Assembly: GCA_963704035.1 (NCBI GenBank)
Contig: CAVPGR010000002.1
Coordinates: forward strand, 1,237,134-1,301,133
Length of the DNA: 64,000 nucleotides
From: JAOSJL01 sp963704035
GTDB lineage: Bacteria > Actinomycetota > Acidimicrobiia > IMCC26256 > JAOSJL01
Direction: 5' to 3'
Shown here piece by piece: positions 8,435-18,150 of this stretch (the stretch's first letter is position 1; each line of letters opens with the position of its first letter). The translations under genes were made by a program, and so were the position numbers. Below the pieces are notes generated by a model. It did not search any database. It was not told the origin of the DNA and saw nothing but the letters and a program-made list of their open reading frames with translations.

Positions 8435-9468
8435 AGGACCTTGCCGAGCTCCCCGATCGGCATCCGGAGATCCTCGATCATCGTGAGGTCTTCGGCAGGA
8501 CTTCGCCCGAGCGTCGTGAGGTAGTTACCGACGATGAGGGCGTTCACGCCCGATGTGAGGCCGAGTGCCTGGAGCTCCCGCAATGTGACCTCGCGACCGC
8601 CCGCGTAGCGCAGGATGACGCTCGGCAACGCGAGGCGCGTGAGCGCGATCCAGCGGATCGCCTCGAGCGGATCGACCAGAGGCCGGTCGGACAGCGGCGT
8701 GCCGGGCCTCGGATTCAGGAAGTTGATCGGCACCTCGGCCGGGTCGACAGCGCGTAGCTCGAGGACGAGTTCAAGGCGTTGCCGTGACGTCTCACCCATT
8801 CCGAGTAGCACGCCGCAGCACAGTTGCATACCGGCTTCGCGCACGAGCCGACAGGTCTCGGCGCGCTCCTCCCACGTGTGCGTAGTGACGACCTCGGCAA
8901 AGTAGGACCGCGCCGTCTCGAGGTTGTGGTTGTAGCGGTGTACGCCACCCTCGGCGAGCCGACGTGCCTGGTCGCGGGTGAGGATCCCGGCGCTGACGGC
9001 CACGTTGAGCCCGGTGTGTTCACGCACGAGAGGTACGAGCTCGAGGAGTCGCCGCATCGTGCGCTCGTCGGGGCCACGCACAGCGAGAATGATGCAGAAC
9101 TCCGCGCCACCGAATTCGGCGGTCTCGGCGGCTGCCGCGAGCACCTCGTCGGTGTCGAGGAACGGCGTTGCCTTGACCGGGGTGTCGAACTGCGCGGACT
9201 GCGCGCAGAAATGGCAGTCCTCGGGACATCCACCCGTGCGCGCCGAGACGATACCCGCGACTTCCACCACGTCACCGCAGTAGTCGAGACGGACCTCGTG
9301 GGCCAGCGCCGCCAGGGACGGCACCGCGGAATCGGGAAGTCGCCGGAGTGCGTCGAGCTCGTCGGCGTCGAGATCCCGCCGCTCCACGATCAGGGCGCGG
9401 CGGGCATCGTCGAGAACACTCGGCTCCGAGGCGATGTCGACGGGATCGACCGAAGCGGTGCTGGTCAC
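8431..9468 (-). CDS. bioB: Biotin synthase
   Basis: Radical SAM enzyme inserting sulfur into dethiobiotin. The radical SAM cluster motif is CPEDCHFC at residues 81-88 and is followed by AQSAQF. Other conserved segments are YNHNLETARSYF, CCGVLLGMGE and NFLNPRPGTPL. I start it at GTG 9468, giving 345 residues, because TATCGT lies exactly 7 nt before it and the more upstream frame would overlap tetR. It is separate from and convergent with bioAFD, and coupled to bsaP. Confidence 0.92.
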   Translation of the reverse strand: MTSTASVDPVDIASEPSVLDDARRALIVERRDLDADELDALRRLPDSAVPSLAALAHEVRLDYCGDVVEVAGIVSARTGGCPEDCHFCAQSAQFDTPVKATPFLDTDEVLAAAAETAEFGGAEFCIILAVRGPDERTMRRLLELVPLVREHTGLNVAVSAGILTRDQARRLAEGGVHRYNHNLETARSYFAEVVTTHTWEERAETCRLVREAGMQLCCGVLLGMGETSRQRLELVLELRAVDPAEVPINFLNPRPGTPLSDRPLVDPLEAIRWIALTRLALPSVILRYAGGREVTLRELQALGLTSGVNALIVGNYLTTLGRSPAEDLTMIEDLRMPIGELGKVL

Positions 9469-9475
9469 GCCGGTG

Positions 9476-9505
9476 ACGATAGCCGGACGGTACAGCTCGG
9501 TTTCA
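9476..9505 (-). promoter_or_regulatory. Leaderless bioB promoter
   Basis: -10 TATCGT (9481-9476) lies 7 nt before GTG 9468. A weak -35, TGAAAC (9505-9500), is 18 bp further upstream and overlaps the end of the upstream tetR. This would let bioB-bsaP be expressed independently of tetR. Confidence 0.5.
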
Positions 9506-10171
9506 CTCGACCCGGTCTCCCCCAGCCGGTCCGGCCACCCGGTCCATCTCCTCGATGGAGATCCCCGCACCCGGGAGGAACTCCTCACGCAGGATGCCGC
9601 CGAGCAGCTCGCAGCGCACCAGCGTTTCGACCTCCGCCCGGTCGTCGAGGTTCCAGCGACCCGGTGACGAGATGAGGGAGAGGATCATGCGGGCCACGTA
9701 GTCCACCGCGGGATCCACCTCCACGCCCGGTCGAAGCCGGCCGGCGGTCGCCTCCCGTTCGACGAACGGTCGCAAGTACATCTGGATCCACTCCAGCGTC
9801 TGGTGTGACTGGGTCGTCATCAGAGGAAGGAGCGTCTCGGGCTCGGTGATGAGCATCTTCTGGAGCACCTCGTGATCGCGCACCGACGTCCGCGCGAACA
9901 TCAGGCCGTCCTCGACCAGCGTCACGAAGTCGGGGGCGTCTCCCACCGCCTCGGCCAGTCGGAGAAAGAAGCGCCCCATCTCCCAGGCCACGGTTTCCGC
10001 GAGCAGTTCATCGCGACCGCCCGGGAAGTGCCGGTAGATCGTGGCCCGCGACACACCCGACGTGCGGGCCACACCCTCCACCGTCGTTTTTGCCATCCCG
10101 ACGCGCGCCACCGACGTGAAGGTCGCCGTCAGCACCTGCTCCCGCACGTCGTCGGGGTCACGTGTCGCCAC
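9503..10171 (-). CDS. TetR-family transcriptional regulator (second copy)
   Basis: A 222-residue TetR regulator. Its helix-turn-helix is KTTVEGVARTSGVSRATIYR, followed by HFPGGRDEL. The C-terminal part is an all-helical ligand domain. It resembles the first TetR in length and layout but is a different protein. GTG 10171 is preceded by TACGCT with 7 nt between them, so a leaderless start is likely; an upstream extension to 10285 would run through hairpins. It lies directly upstream of bioB. Regulation of biotin synthesis is possible but not shown. Confidence 0.8.
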   Translation of the reverse strand: MATRDPDDVREQVLTATFTSVARVGMAKTTVEGVARTSGVSRATIYRHFPGGRDELLAETVAWEMGRFFLRLAEAVGDAPDFVTLVEDGLMFARTSVRDHEVLQKMLITEPETLLPLMTTQSHQTLEWIQMYLRPFVEREATAGRLRPGVEVDPAVDYVARMILSLISSPGRWNLDDRAEVETLVRCELLGGILREEFLPGAGISIEEMDRVAGPAGGDRVE

Positions 10172-10178
10172 GCCCGAA

Positions 10179-10184
10179 AGCGTA
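10179..10184 (-). promoter_or_regulatory. -10 box of the leaderless second tetR
   Basis: TACGCT on the minus strand, 7 nt before GTG 10171. No clear -35 was seen; a strong hairpin lies just upstream. Confidence 0.45.
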
Positions 10185-10196
10185 GCGACGCGACAA

Positions 10197-10219
10197 GGCC
10201 CGCCCCTAGAGGGCGGGCC
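10197..10219. terminator. GC-rich hairpin downstream of livK
   Basis: Perfect 9-bp arms GGCCCGCCC and GGGCGGGCC around the 5-nt loop CTAGA. It lies between the livK stop and the second tetR. There is no T-run, so it could be a terminator without a U-tract or simply a transcription barrier. Confidence 0.5.
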
Positions 10220-10262
10220 TGCGCCGTACATCAGTAGAGCGGCTGGCCGAAGGCGAGGATCC

Positions 10263-10285
10263 GTGGCGCAGGTATCCTGCGCCAC
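10263..10285. repeat. TAT-centred palindrome, copy A
   Basis: Arm GTGGCGCAGG, centre TAT, arm CCTGCGCCAC: a perfect 10-bp inverted repeat behind the livK stop. It is the same element family as the copies at 26204 and 33221-33284. Confidence 0.75.
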
Positions 10286-10330
10286 CCGAGCCGGGGCCCA
10301 GCGGCCTACCGCCGAAGGCGGTGAGAGCGG

Positions 10331-11608
10331 CTAGAACGAGTAGGCCTCCGCGGCGTCCGATGTGACGCTGAGCTCCACGGTCTCGAGACCCGTGTCGGGA
10401 TCGTCGCCGGCGGTGAACACGGCGTTGACCCGCGGCGGGTTGCGGTCGGGACCGAACTCGTAGTCACCCGCTGCGCCCTCGAAGCTCAGCGTCTGCTCCT
10501 GGTTGATCGCCCGGACGATGCCGGCCGGCGTGATGTCGTTGTTCTCGAGCGCGGTCGACAGGATCTGTTGCGTGGACCACGCCGAGATGTAGCCGAAGAG
10601 GCTGAACAGGTTGATGGGGGTGTCTTCACGCCCGAGGCTTGCCCGGTCGTCGAGCATCTTCTGCACACCCTCGATGCTCGTGTCGAGGCTGGCGCCGTCC
10701 TCGGCCATGATCCAGACGTTGTCCTTGATGTACTGCACCTGATCCCCGGTCGCGAACGACGAGGACCACGCAGGCCCGAGACCGATCCACCGCGGCTCGA
10801 AGCCCACCGCCTCCGCGCGACCCCAGGCCGACGGTGAGTCGATCAGCGTCGAGGCCTGGAAGACCACGTCGCAGTCGGCGTCCTGGAGTTGCTGGATCTG
10901 GGCGGTCATGTCGTCGCCGGTGGCGAAGCTGGCGCTCGTCTTGATCTCGAAGCCGAGCTCGGTGGCGGCGAAGTCGGCGCCTTCCTGGCCCGCGTCACCG
11001 TAGGAGTCGTCCTGGCGGAGGACACAGGCGTTCTTGCCGTCGAAGCCTTCGGTCTCCTCGTAGTAGGCGGCGCCGTTGATCATCTCGATCTGGTAGGGAG
11101 CGAGTGCCGGAATCAGGTTCGGTTCGATGACCCACTCGCCGTCGAGCGTGGCCACCGCGCCGCCGTACTGGTCCTCCTCCAACAGGGGCAGGAGGTTGTT
11201 CGTCACCTCTGTACCGAGAATCTGGGCGAACGCGGCGACGTCACCCTTGATGCGCTGGTACTCGGTGCGGGCCTTGTCGCCCGTGTACTCGGTGTCGGCC
11301 TCGACGAACTCGATCGTCCACTCGCCGTTGATCCCTCCGGCCTCGTTGAGGGCGTCGAAGAAGATCTTGTTGCCGTTTGTGACCTGGGTGCCCAGAGCGG
11401 CGAACGCCGTGGTCTGGGGCGTGAGGATCCCGAGCGTGATCGTCTTGTTCGCCTCGTCGACGCCGGCACCGGTCTGGAGCGTGGCAGGCTTCTCGTCGCC
11501 GCCGCCGTCGTCGTCGCTGCCCGAATCGCTGCTCGAGGCGCAGGCCGCGAGCACCAGCACCATCGTGCACAAAAGTGCGATCACACGAACGATCTTGCGT
11601 GAACTCAT
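10331..11608 (-). CDS. livK: ABC transporter periplasmic-type binding lipoprotein (LivK-like)
   Basis: Type I substrate-binding protein of the branched-chain amino acid / amide / organic acid class, 425 residues. Its start MSSRKIVRVIALLC leads into a lipobox ending LAAC, so it is exported and anchored as a lipoprotein. A Gly/Asp/Ser linker follows, then the LivK fold with ITLGILTPQT and VLRQDDSYGDAG. ATG 11608 has AGGGGG upstream; the frame is open beyond it but runs through livM. It is the last gene of the transporter operon, about 116 bp after livM. A small hairpin (11678-11691) in the gap may set its own expression level. Confidence 0.85.
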   Translation of the reverse strand: MSSRKIVRVIALLCTMVLVLAACASSSDSGSDDDGGGDEKPATLQTGAGVDEANKTITLGILTPQTTAFAALGTQVTNGNKIFFDALNEAGGINGEWTIEFVEADTEYTGDKARTEYQRIKGDVAAFAQILGTEVTNNLLPLLEEDQYGGAVATLDGEWVIEPNLIPALAPYQIEMINGAAYYEETEGFDGKNACVLRQDDSYGDAGQEGADFAATELGFEIKTSASFATGDDMTAQIQQLQDADCDVVFQASTLIDSPSAWGRAEAVGFEPRWIGLGPAWSSSFATGDQVQYIKDNVWIMAEDGASLDTSIEGVQKMLDDRASLGREDTPINLFSLFGYISAWSTQQILSTALENNDITPAGIVRAINQEQTLSFEGAAGDYEFGPDRNPPRVNAVFTAGDDPDTGLETVELSVTSDAAEAYSF

Positions 11609-11724
11609 GTCAGGCCCCCTGGCTCCAAACACGTGACTGGTGACATCCACCCGGTCGAATCCGGTCATCTCTGCCAGCGCACGATAGTGCGTCGGCGACC
11701 CGCTGCGGATATCGCGGGTCCAGG

Positions 11725-12835
11725 CTATGCCCGGTAGGGCCAACGCTGGAAGAACGCCTTCGTCCGCTCCCACAGAGCAGCGAGGCCGTGGGGAAAGAAG
11801 ACCAAGAAGACGATGATCAGGATGCCGAAGATGGCCGAGTTCAGGCTCGCGACGGAGATCCCCGACTCCCCCGTGCTCGTCGCCACATACGGCAGCGAAT
11901 CGCTGAAACGGTTGATGAACTCCGGAATCGCCTGGAGCGCGACCGCGCCGAGGACAGCGCCGTAGATGGTCCCGACACCACCCACGATGATGATGGCGAG
12001 GAACTGGATCGACAAGAAGATGTCGAGGCTTTCGACCGAGATGAACCGCGTGTACGAGGCGAGCAGGGCGCCGGCGACCGCCGCCATGGCGCTGGAGACG
12101 GCGAAGGCCCCGATCTTGTAGCGGACGAGGCTGACACCGATCACCTCGGCCGCGACATCGCGGTCGCGGATGGCCTGGATCGCCCGACCGGGCCGTGTGC
12201 GCACCAGGTTCTTGGCGATGAGCGCCGTGATGAGCACGACGATCCACGCCAGGTAGGCGAATCCGGCCTCCTTCTTGAAGACAAAGCCGAAGATCTGGAG
12301 ATCCGCGAAGTTGATCGGCCCGATGGCCACGAGGTTGTCGGTCGCTTCGACGGTGGCGTTGTTGCCGCCGGTGACGGACTCGGTGTTGCGGAACAAGTAC
12401 TGGCCGACGACGACGAGGCCGAGCGTCACGATCACGAGGTACTGGCCACGCACGCGCAGTGCGATCGGCCCGATGGCGGCCCCCACCGCGGCGCCGATCG
12501 AGCGCGGCCATCGGCAGCCACCCCCACAGCGGCCATCCCCAGCGGGTCGGATCCGCGAACCACACAACGGTGTAGCCGCCGAGCCCGATGAAAAAGGCGG
12601 TGCCGAGCGACACCAGCCCCGCGTAGCCCGTCAGCAGGTTCAGCCCGATGGCGGCAACGGCGTAGATCCCGGCGATGACGAGCAGGTTGAGCCAGAAGAC
12701 GTCCTGGACGTACAGCGGGACCAGGGCCACGACGGCCAACAGCAGAACGAGACCGAACTTCTTCCAGGCCGTCGGGAAGAGGCGCAGGTCGTGGGCGTAG
12801 CTCGTCTTCATCGAGGACAGGCGTCGCGGCCTCAT
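11725..12835 (-). pseudogene. livM: Branched-chain-type ABC transporter permease LivM, one frameshift
   Basis: The second permease of the operon. The start ATG 12835 overlaps the livH stop as ATGA. The N-terminal part reads in one frame through several membrane helices to WGWPLWGWLPMAAL. The rest reads in another frame from IGAAVGAAIG onward, with the conserved RVRGQYLVIVTLG and AIRDRDVAAEVIG. Removing one base near 12499 restores a seamless protein with no loss of family residues. So this is either a very recent mutation or a base-calling error, not an old pseudogene. If real, the transporter would be inactive. Confidence 0.8.
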
Positions 12836-13731
12836 ACGCGTTGCACCGTCTTCGACCCGAACAGACCGTACGGCCGCACCATCAGAACGAGGATCATGAC
12901 CAGATACGGCATCACCTGGTCGAAGCCGAGGCCCAGCCATTCATAGCTGTCCTGCGTGAGATATCCGGCCGCCATGACCTGGGCGATCCCGATGATGAGC
13001 CCGCCGACCACCGCGCCCGCCGGTGACTCGAGGCCGCCCAGGATCAGAGCGGGTAGGGCCGTGAGCGCGACCAGGCTGATCGTCTGATTGGCGCCGTTGG
13101 GGCTGGCGGCGAGCATGACGCCCGCGATCGCCGCCACTGCCGCGGAGATCACCCACGACAGCGCCAGGATCCTGCTCACACTGATGCCCTGTGCAGACGC
13201 GGCCTCCTGGTCGAGGGCGACCGCGCGCATCCCGACTCCGTACTTCGTGAAGCGGAAGAAGAGGAAGAACGCAGCGAAGGCGACCAGGGCGAAGGCGATG
13301 GTCCAGATCTCGCGCTCGAGGATCGTGACGTCGCCGATCTGAATGGTCTGCTGACCCCACGGCGAGTCGATCGGGTTGGTCTGTTCGACCCAGATCGTGG
13401 CGACGATCTGCTGGATCATGATGAACAGACCGATCGTGATCATGATCAGCGCGTAGACGGGTGCTCCGATCATGTGGCGCAGGATCAGGCGCTCGATGAC
13501 CGCGCCGACGATCGCCACTCCGACGATCGCCATGGCGAACGAGAGCCAGAAGTTCAGACCCCATGTCACGTGGAAGTTGAAGACGAAATAGCCACCGAGC
13601 AGAGCGAAGCTTCCCTGGGCGAAGTTGATGAGCCCGCTCGCTCGGTAGATCACCACGAAGCCGAGCGTCACGAGCGCGTAGATCGAGCCGAGCGCCATAC
13701 CTCCCACGAGCAGTTGCAGGAACTTGGTCAT
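12832..13731 (-). CDS. livH: Branched-chain-type ABC transporter permease LivH
   Basis: Integral membrane permease of 299 residues with eight or so hydrophobic helices. The family landmarks are clear: GSIYALVTLGFVVIYRASGLINFAQG near the N-terminus and MRAVALDQEAASAQGIS at the cytoplasmic loop contacting the ATPase. ATG 13731 overlaps the synthetase stop as ATGA, with GGAGG a few bases upstream. It pairs with livM to form the channel. Unlike its neighbours on both sides it has no frameshift. Confidence 0.9.
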   Translation of the reverse strand: MTKFLQLLVGGMALGSIYALVTLGFVVIYRASGLINFAQGSFALLGGYFVFNFHVTWGLNFWLSFAMAIVGVAIVGAVIERLILRHMIGAPVYALIMITIGLFIMIQQIVATIWVEQTNPIDSPWGQQTIQIGDVTILEREIWTIAFALVAFAAFFLFFRFTKYGVGMRAVALDQEAASAQGISVSRILALSWVISAAVAAIAGVMLAASPNGANQTISLVALTALPALILGGLESPAGAVVGGLIIGIAQVMAAGYLTQDSYEWLGLGFDQVMPYLVMILVLMVRPYGLFGSKTVQRV

Positions 13732-15567
13732 GCGTCCTCCCCTGGCGCTGTCAGCGACGCGACGACCTGCGAGAACTGCTCCAGGACGGCCTCGCGACGA
13801 ACCTCCCCTATGGCGGTGAGTTGGCCGTCCTGCTCGTCGAGTTGGGTGCTCGCGATCTCGAAGCTCCGGATCTTCTCCACGTCGGACAGTTGCTCGTTCA
13901 CGGCGTCGACCACCTCGCTGATGAGCGCCGCGACCTCGGGGAGGACCACCAGGTCCGTGAAGGTCTTGAAGTCCAGACCCTGGGCCCGCGCCCATGCGGA
14001 GACGGTGGACGGCTCGATCTCGATGAGCGCCGACAGGTGCGGGGCGCCTTCGCCCACGACGACGACGTGCGCCACGTAGCGCGAAGCGACGAGTCGGCGC
14101 TCGATGGAGGCCGGAGAGATGTTCCGACCCCCCGAGGTGATGATGACGGCCTTCTTGCGGCCCGTGATGGTCAGGTGGTCGTCGTCGAGCGTGCCGAGGT
14201 CACCCGTGCGGAGCCAACCCTCGCTGTCGACGACCCGCTCAGAACCGCTGTCGCGGAAGTAGCCCCCGAAGATGGTCGGACCCCGAAGAACCACCTCGCC
14301 GTCGTCGAGGGTTCGAACCTCGACACCCGAAAGCGCCGTGCCGACACCACCGATGCGCACGTCGTCGGACGGGTTCAGCGTGGCCAGGCCCGTGAACTCC
14401 GTGAGGCCGTACCCCTCTCGTACCGGGACACCGATGGACCAGAAGAACTCGAGCGCGGACGTCGCCACGGGAGCCGCCGTGGAGATGGCGACCCTCACGC
14501 GGCGCAACCCGAGCTTCTTGCGCATACTCCGGTACAGCTCGAACTGCCCCAGGAGATTCCAGAAGCCCCGACCGCGACCGTGTCGTTGGCGCTCGGCGGC
14601 CTTCGCTCCTCGCTTCACCCAGAAGTTGAAGACCGACCGCTGCACTCGGCCGGACCCTTCGATGCGTTTGTTGACCGAGGTCGCCATCTGCTCCCAGATC
14701 CGTGGAACGCCGAGGAAGATCGTGGGCTGCACCTCGGCCATGTCGAGAGCGAACGACTGAGCACCTTCACCGAAGTTGACGGTGTATCCCGCCTCGAGAG
14801 CGGCCGCCGACGAGCAGATCCGCTCGACCGCGTGGCACATCGGGAGGTAGGAGAACACCTGATCGGATGGCTTCGCCCCGAAGGCCTCGACGGTGGCGGT
14901 GGCGGCCGCGGCGAGGTTGGCGTGAGAGAGCATCGCTGCCTTGGGACGACCCGTCGCTCCCGACGTGTAGATGATCGCCGCCGTGTCCGACGGCTCCAGC
15001 GCTGCGCACGCGCTCGGCCCACTCGTCGCGGGTTCTCTGGCGCCCGAAGGCCTCGAGCTCGTCGAGGCTCATCAGCATCGGATCCACGAGCTCACGGATT
15101 CCCCGCGTGTCGACCACGACGATCTTCTCGAGGTTCGGAAGGTTGCCGCGCACTTCGAGTGCCTTGTCGAGCTGTTCCTCGTTCTCGGCGATCAGGACCA
15201 TCGATTCGGAATGGCGCAGGAGGAACTCGACCTGGGCCGGCGGGCTCGTGGGGTAGAGACCGACCGACACCGCACCGATGCCCTGGATTCCGGCATCGGC
15301 CAGCAGCCACTGGTAGCGGTTCGAGGACTGGATCGCGACACGCTCCCCGGCCCGAACGCCGAGCTCCACGAGACCGAGCCCGATGTCGGCCGCGCGGCGG
15401 GCGTACTCGTCCCACGGGATCTCACGCCAGATCCCGAGCTCCTTCTGGCGGAGTGCCGGCGCCTTCGGATGCGTTCCGGCGTGGTCGAGCAGCAGCGCCG
15501 GAAGGGTGGCCCTCGAGCCTCGCGTCTCACCGGGCGCGGTCGGTGCCGACGTCGTCGCGGGGCTCAT
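13728..15567 (-). pseudogene. Long-chain acyl-CoA synthetase (AMP-forming), one frameshift
   Basis: An adenylate-forming ligase embedded in the transporter operon. The N-terminal third reads from ATG 15567, which overlaps the livG stop, to WAERVRSAG. The continuation is in another frame and begins ALEPSDTAAIIYTSGATGRP, the ATP-binding motif. Further on are the EGYGLTE motif and WLRTGDLGTLDDDHLTITGRK. One extra base near 15003 explains the break, and the joined protein is complete. In this setting it probably traps an imported fatty or aromatic acid as its CoA thioester. Whether the break is real or an error cannot be told here. Confidence 0.78.
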
Positions 15568-16377
15568 GATTCCTGCCCCAGGTACGCCTCGATCACCTTT
15601 TCGTCGTTCTGGACCTCTTCGGGCGAGCCGGTCGCGATCTCGCGACCGAAGTCGATCGCCATCACCCGGTCGGCGATGTCCATCACCAGGTGCATGTCGT
15701 GCTCCACCATGATCTGGGTGATCCCGAGCTCGTTGCGGATCTCGAGGATGTAGCGGGCCATGTCCTCGGTCTCCTCGAGGTTCATTCCCGCCACCGGCTC
15801 GTCGAGCAGCAGGACCCGGGGTTCCATCGCGAGGGCGCGACCCAGCTCGATCCTCTTCTGGATCCCGTACGGCAGCAGACCAACGGGCTGGTAGCGATAC
15901 TGCTGGAGCTCGAGCAGCTCGATGACCTCCTCGACGCGGCGGCGGTTGGCGATCTCCTCGCGCTTGGCCTTCCCGACCCACAGCATTCCGGCCAGGAAGC
16001 CGGTGCTCATGAGGTGGTGACGCCCCAGCATGAGGTTGTCGACGACGTTGAGTCGGACGAACAGTCCCAGGTTCTGGAAGGTCCGGGCCATCCCCATGGC
16101 CGCCGTCTTCGCGGGCTTCTCGCCCATGACCTGTTCGCCGTCGAGGCGGATGTCGCCCTCCTGCGGCTTGTACACCTGGTTGAGGCAGTTGAAGATCGAC
16201 GTCTTGCCCGCGCCGTTCGGCCCGATGATGGCGAAGAGCTCGCCCGCATGGACGTCGAAGCTCACGTCGTCGAGAGCGACGAGGCCCCCGAACCGAAGCG
16301 TGACACCCGACACCGACAGAGCGGGGTTCGTCCTGGTCGCCGGTGGCCGTCGGGGCAGTGCGCTGGGATGTGGTCAC
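15564..16377 (-). CDS. livG: ABC transporter ATPase LivG, probable frameshift near the N-terminus
   Basis: Nucleotide-binding subunit. Walker A GPNGAGKTS, the signature region PYGIQKRIELGRAL, Walker B VLLLDEP and the H-loop VEHDM are all present. The continuous frame starts at GTG 16313. The natural start is probably GTG 16377, which overlaps the livF stop as GTGA; its N-terminal 20 residues are in another frame. Shortening the GGGG run at 16323-16326 by one base joins them into EPALSVSGVTLRFGG, the usual family start. The ATPase core itself is intact and could function from the downstream GTG. Confidence 0.8.
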
Positions 16378-17187
16378 GCTGTCCACTGCTTCCGGCGTCG
16401 GTAGCTCTTCACGTCGCGGAACGAGCGCCGTCCACTGTCACCCACACCCAGGTAGAACTCCCGGATGCTCTCGTCGGCCAGAAGCTCGGGACCCGGGCCG
16501 CTCCGGACGATGCCTCCGTTCTCCAGCACGTAGCCGCGGTGGGCGATGGACAGCGCCATCGTGGCGTTCTGTTCGACGAGCAGCACGCTCGTACCGGACT
16601 TGTTGATCTCGACGATGAGGTCGCGGATCTGCTGGACGATGAGCGGAGCGAGGCCCAGCGACGGCTCGTCGAGCAGGAGCAGGCGGGGGCCTGCCATGAG
16701 GGCACGCCCCATCGCCACCATCTGCTGCTCACCACCCGACAGATATCCGGCCACGGACTTCCGGCGTTCGGCCAGGCACGGGGGAAGATCTCCATGACAG
16801 GCGTGTCGTCCGCCTGTCGGCATCTGCATCGACGGCTCCGTGTCGCCGTCCTCTTGCGCGGGTGAAGGCTCCGGCACGCAGGTTCTCGTCGACGGTGAGC
16901 TCCGAGAAGATCCGCCGGCCCTCCATGACCTGGGCCATCCCCGACCGCACGAGGTTCGCGGTCTTCGCACTCTTCACCGAGACGCCGTCGAGGAGCACGT
17001 CACCTGCGGAGACCTTCCCGCCGTGGTGGTCGAGCAGGCCGCTGACGGCTCGTAGGGTCGTGGTCTTGCCGGCACCGTTGGCACCGAGGAGCGCCACGAT
17101 CTCACCCGTGGGGACCTCCAACGTGACATCGCGCAGAGCGGAGATGACGTCGTTGTAGACGACCTCGAGGTTCTCGATTGTCAGGAT
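16374..17187 (-). pseudogene. livF: ABC transporter ATPase LivF, several frameshifts
   Basis: Second nucleotide-binding subunit. The N-terminal part ILTIENLEVVYNDV and Walker A GANGAGKTTT read in one frame to ENLRAGAFTR. The next segment, ending VMEIFPR, is in a second frame. The C-terminal LAERRKSVAGYLSGGEQQ and LLLLDEPSLGLAP is in a third. At least two indels lie between about 16780 and 16870. No ATG or GTG precedes the N-terminal segment after a TAG at 17212-17214, so the 5' end is also unresolved; 17187 is approximate. As written it cannot make a working subunit. Confidence 0.72.
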
Positions 17188-17237
17188 CGGAGGTGTGGCG
17201 TTTTCGTCGGGCTACCGACAGACGGGCGGCGCAGATG

Positions 17238-18101
17238 CTAACGACCGGCGCTCCGACAGCGGTATCCGCTCGCCGAGGCGTGACGCCCGCGACCGAGCGC
17301 GCGACTAGGTACCGGTCGCCGAGCAGGCGTGTCGAGCCCCACAGTGAGGCCCGGTCGGTCGGCCACGGCCCGAAGTGCCAGGACCACACCCGGCATGAAC
17401 GAGGTGCGGTCGGTGGAGTCGTGGCGCAGACTCAGCGTCTGGCCTGTCGTGCCCAACAGCACCTCCTGATGGGCCACGAGCCCGCGGAGGCGGACCGAGT
17501 GGACCCGGATGCCGCCGGGGCCCTCGGCGCCGCGGGCTCCCTCGGCCACCATGTCGGTCGTGGGATCGTCACCCCAGTCCTTGGAGGAGCGGGCGATCCT
17601 CTCAGCGGTGAGCATGGCTGTACCCGACGGCGCGTCGACCTTCTGGTCGTGGTGGAGTTCGATCACCTCTGCGGAGTCGAAGTACGGAGCGGCGATCTCG
17701 GCGAAACGCATCATCAGAACAGCACCGATGGCGAAGTTCGGAGCCACGACGGCGTTCGCCTCGGAGCTGTCGAACGCGTCACTCAACTGGTCGAGCTCAC
17801 CGGACGTGAAGCCCGTCGTACCCACCACGGCGTGGACGCCGTTCTCGGCGCACCACGCCAGGTTCCGGCGGGCGGCGTCGAGAACGGTGAAATCGACACA
17901 GACCTCGACACCCGCGTCGGTCATGGCATCGGTGCCGGCGACGATCTGGAGGCCGGTGCCCGGCACCCCCAGCTGTCGGAGATCGATACCCACATGGTGC
18001 GGATCGACAGCGGCGACGAGATCCATATCGGGAGCGTCGAGGACCGCGCGACAAACCTCCGAGCCCATACGCCCGCCGGCGCCGAAGACTCCCACCCGCA
18101 T
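17238..18101 (-). CDS. dapB: 4-hydroxy-tetrahydrodipicolinate reductase
   Basis: NAD(P)H-dependent reductase of the lysine/diaminopimelate pathway, needed for peptidoglycan. The nucleotide motif GAGGRMG is at the N-terminus. The catalytic segment ELHHDQKVDAPSGTA and the GTTGFT and APNFAIG motifs are present. ATG 18101 has GAGGGGAG upstream. Typical proteins end soon after PGLTVGLD, residue 257 here. This one continues with an arginine-rich tail of about 30 residues that looks like out-of-frame reading, so a further indel near 17325 is likely. The core enzyme is complete. Confidence 0.9.
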   Translation of the reverse strand: MRVGVFGAGGRMGSEVCRAVLDAPDMDLVAAVDPHHVGIDLRQLGVPGTGLQIVAGTDAMTDAGVEVCVDFTVLDAARRNLAWCAENGVHAVVGTTGFTSGELDQLSDAFDSSEANAVVAPNFAIGAVLMMRFAEIAAPYFDSAEVIELHHDQKVDAPSGTAMLTAERIARSSKDWGDDPTTDMVAEGARGAEGPGGIRVHSVRLRGLVAHQEVLLGTTGQTLSLRHDSTDRTSFMPGVVLALRAVADRPGLTVGLDTPARRPVPSRALGRGRHASASGYRCRSAGR

Positions 18102-18150
18102 CGTCGCTCCCCTCGTCCGCCACACACTACCGACGCCGGACTGCTGCTGC

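Noticed and set aside
10331..12940. One very long open frame that seems to fuse LivM and LivK
   Set aside because: The middle part between the livM N-terminus and livK is Arg/His-rich out-of-frame sequence. livK has its own ATG, ribosome-binding site and signal peptide, so these are two genes plus a frameshift.
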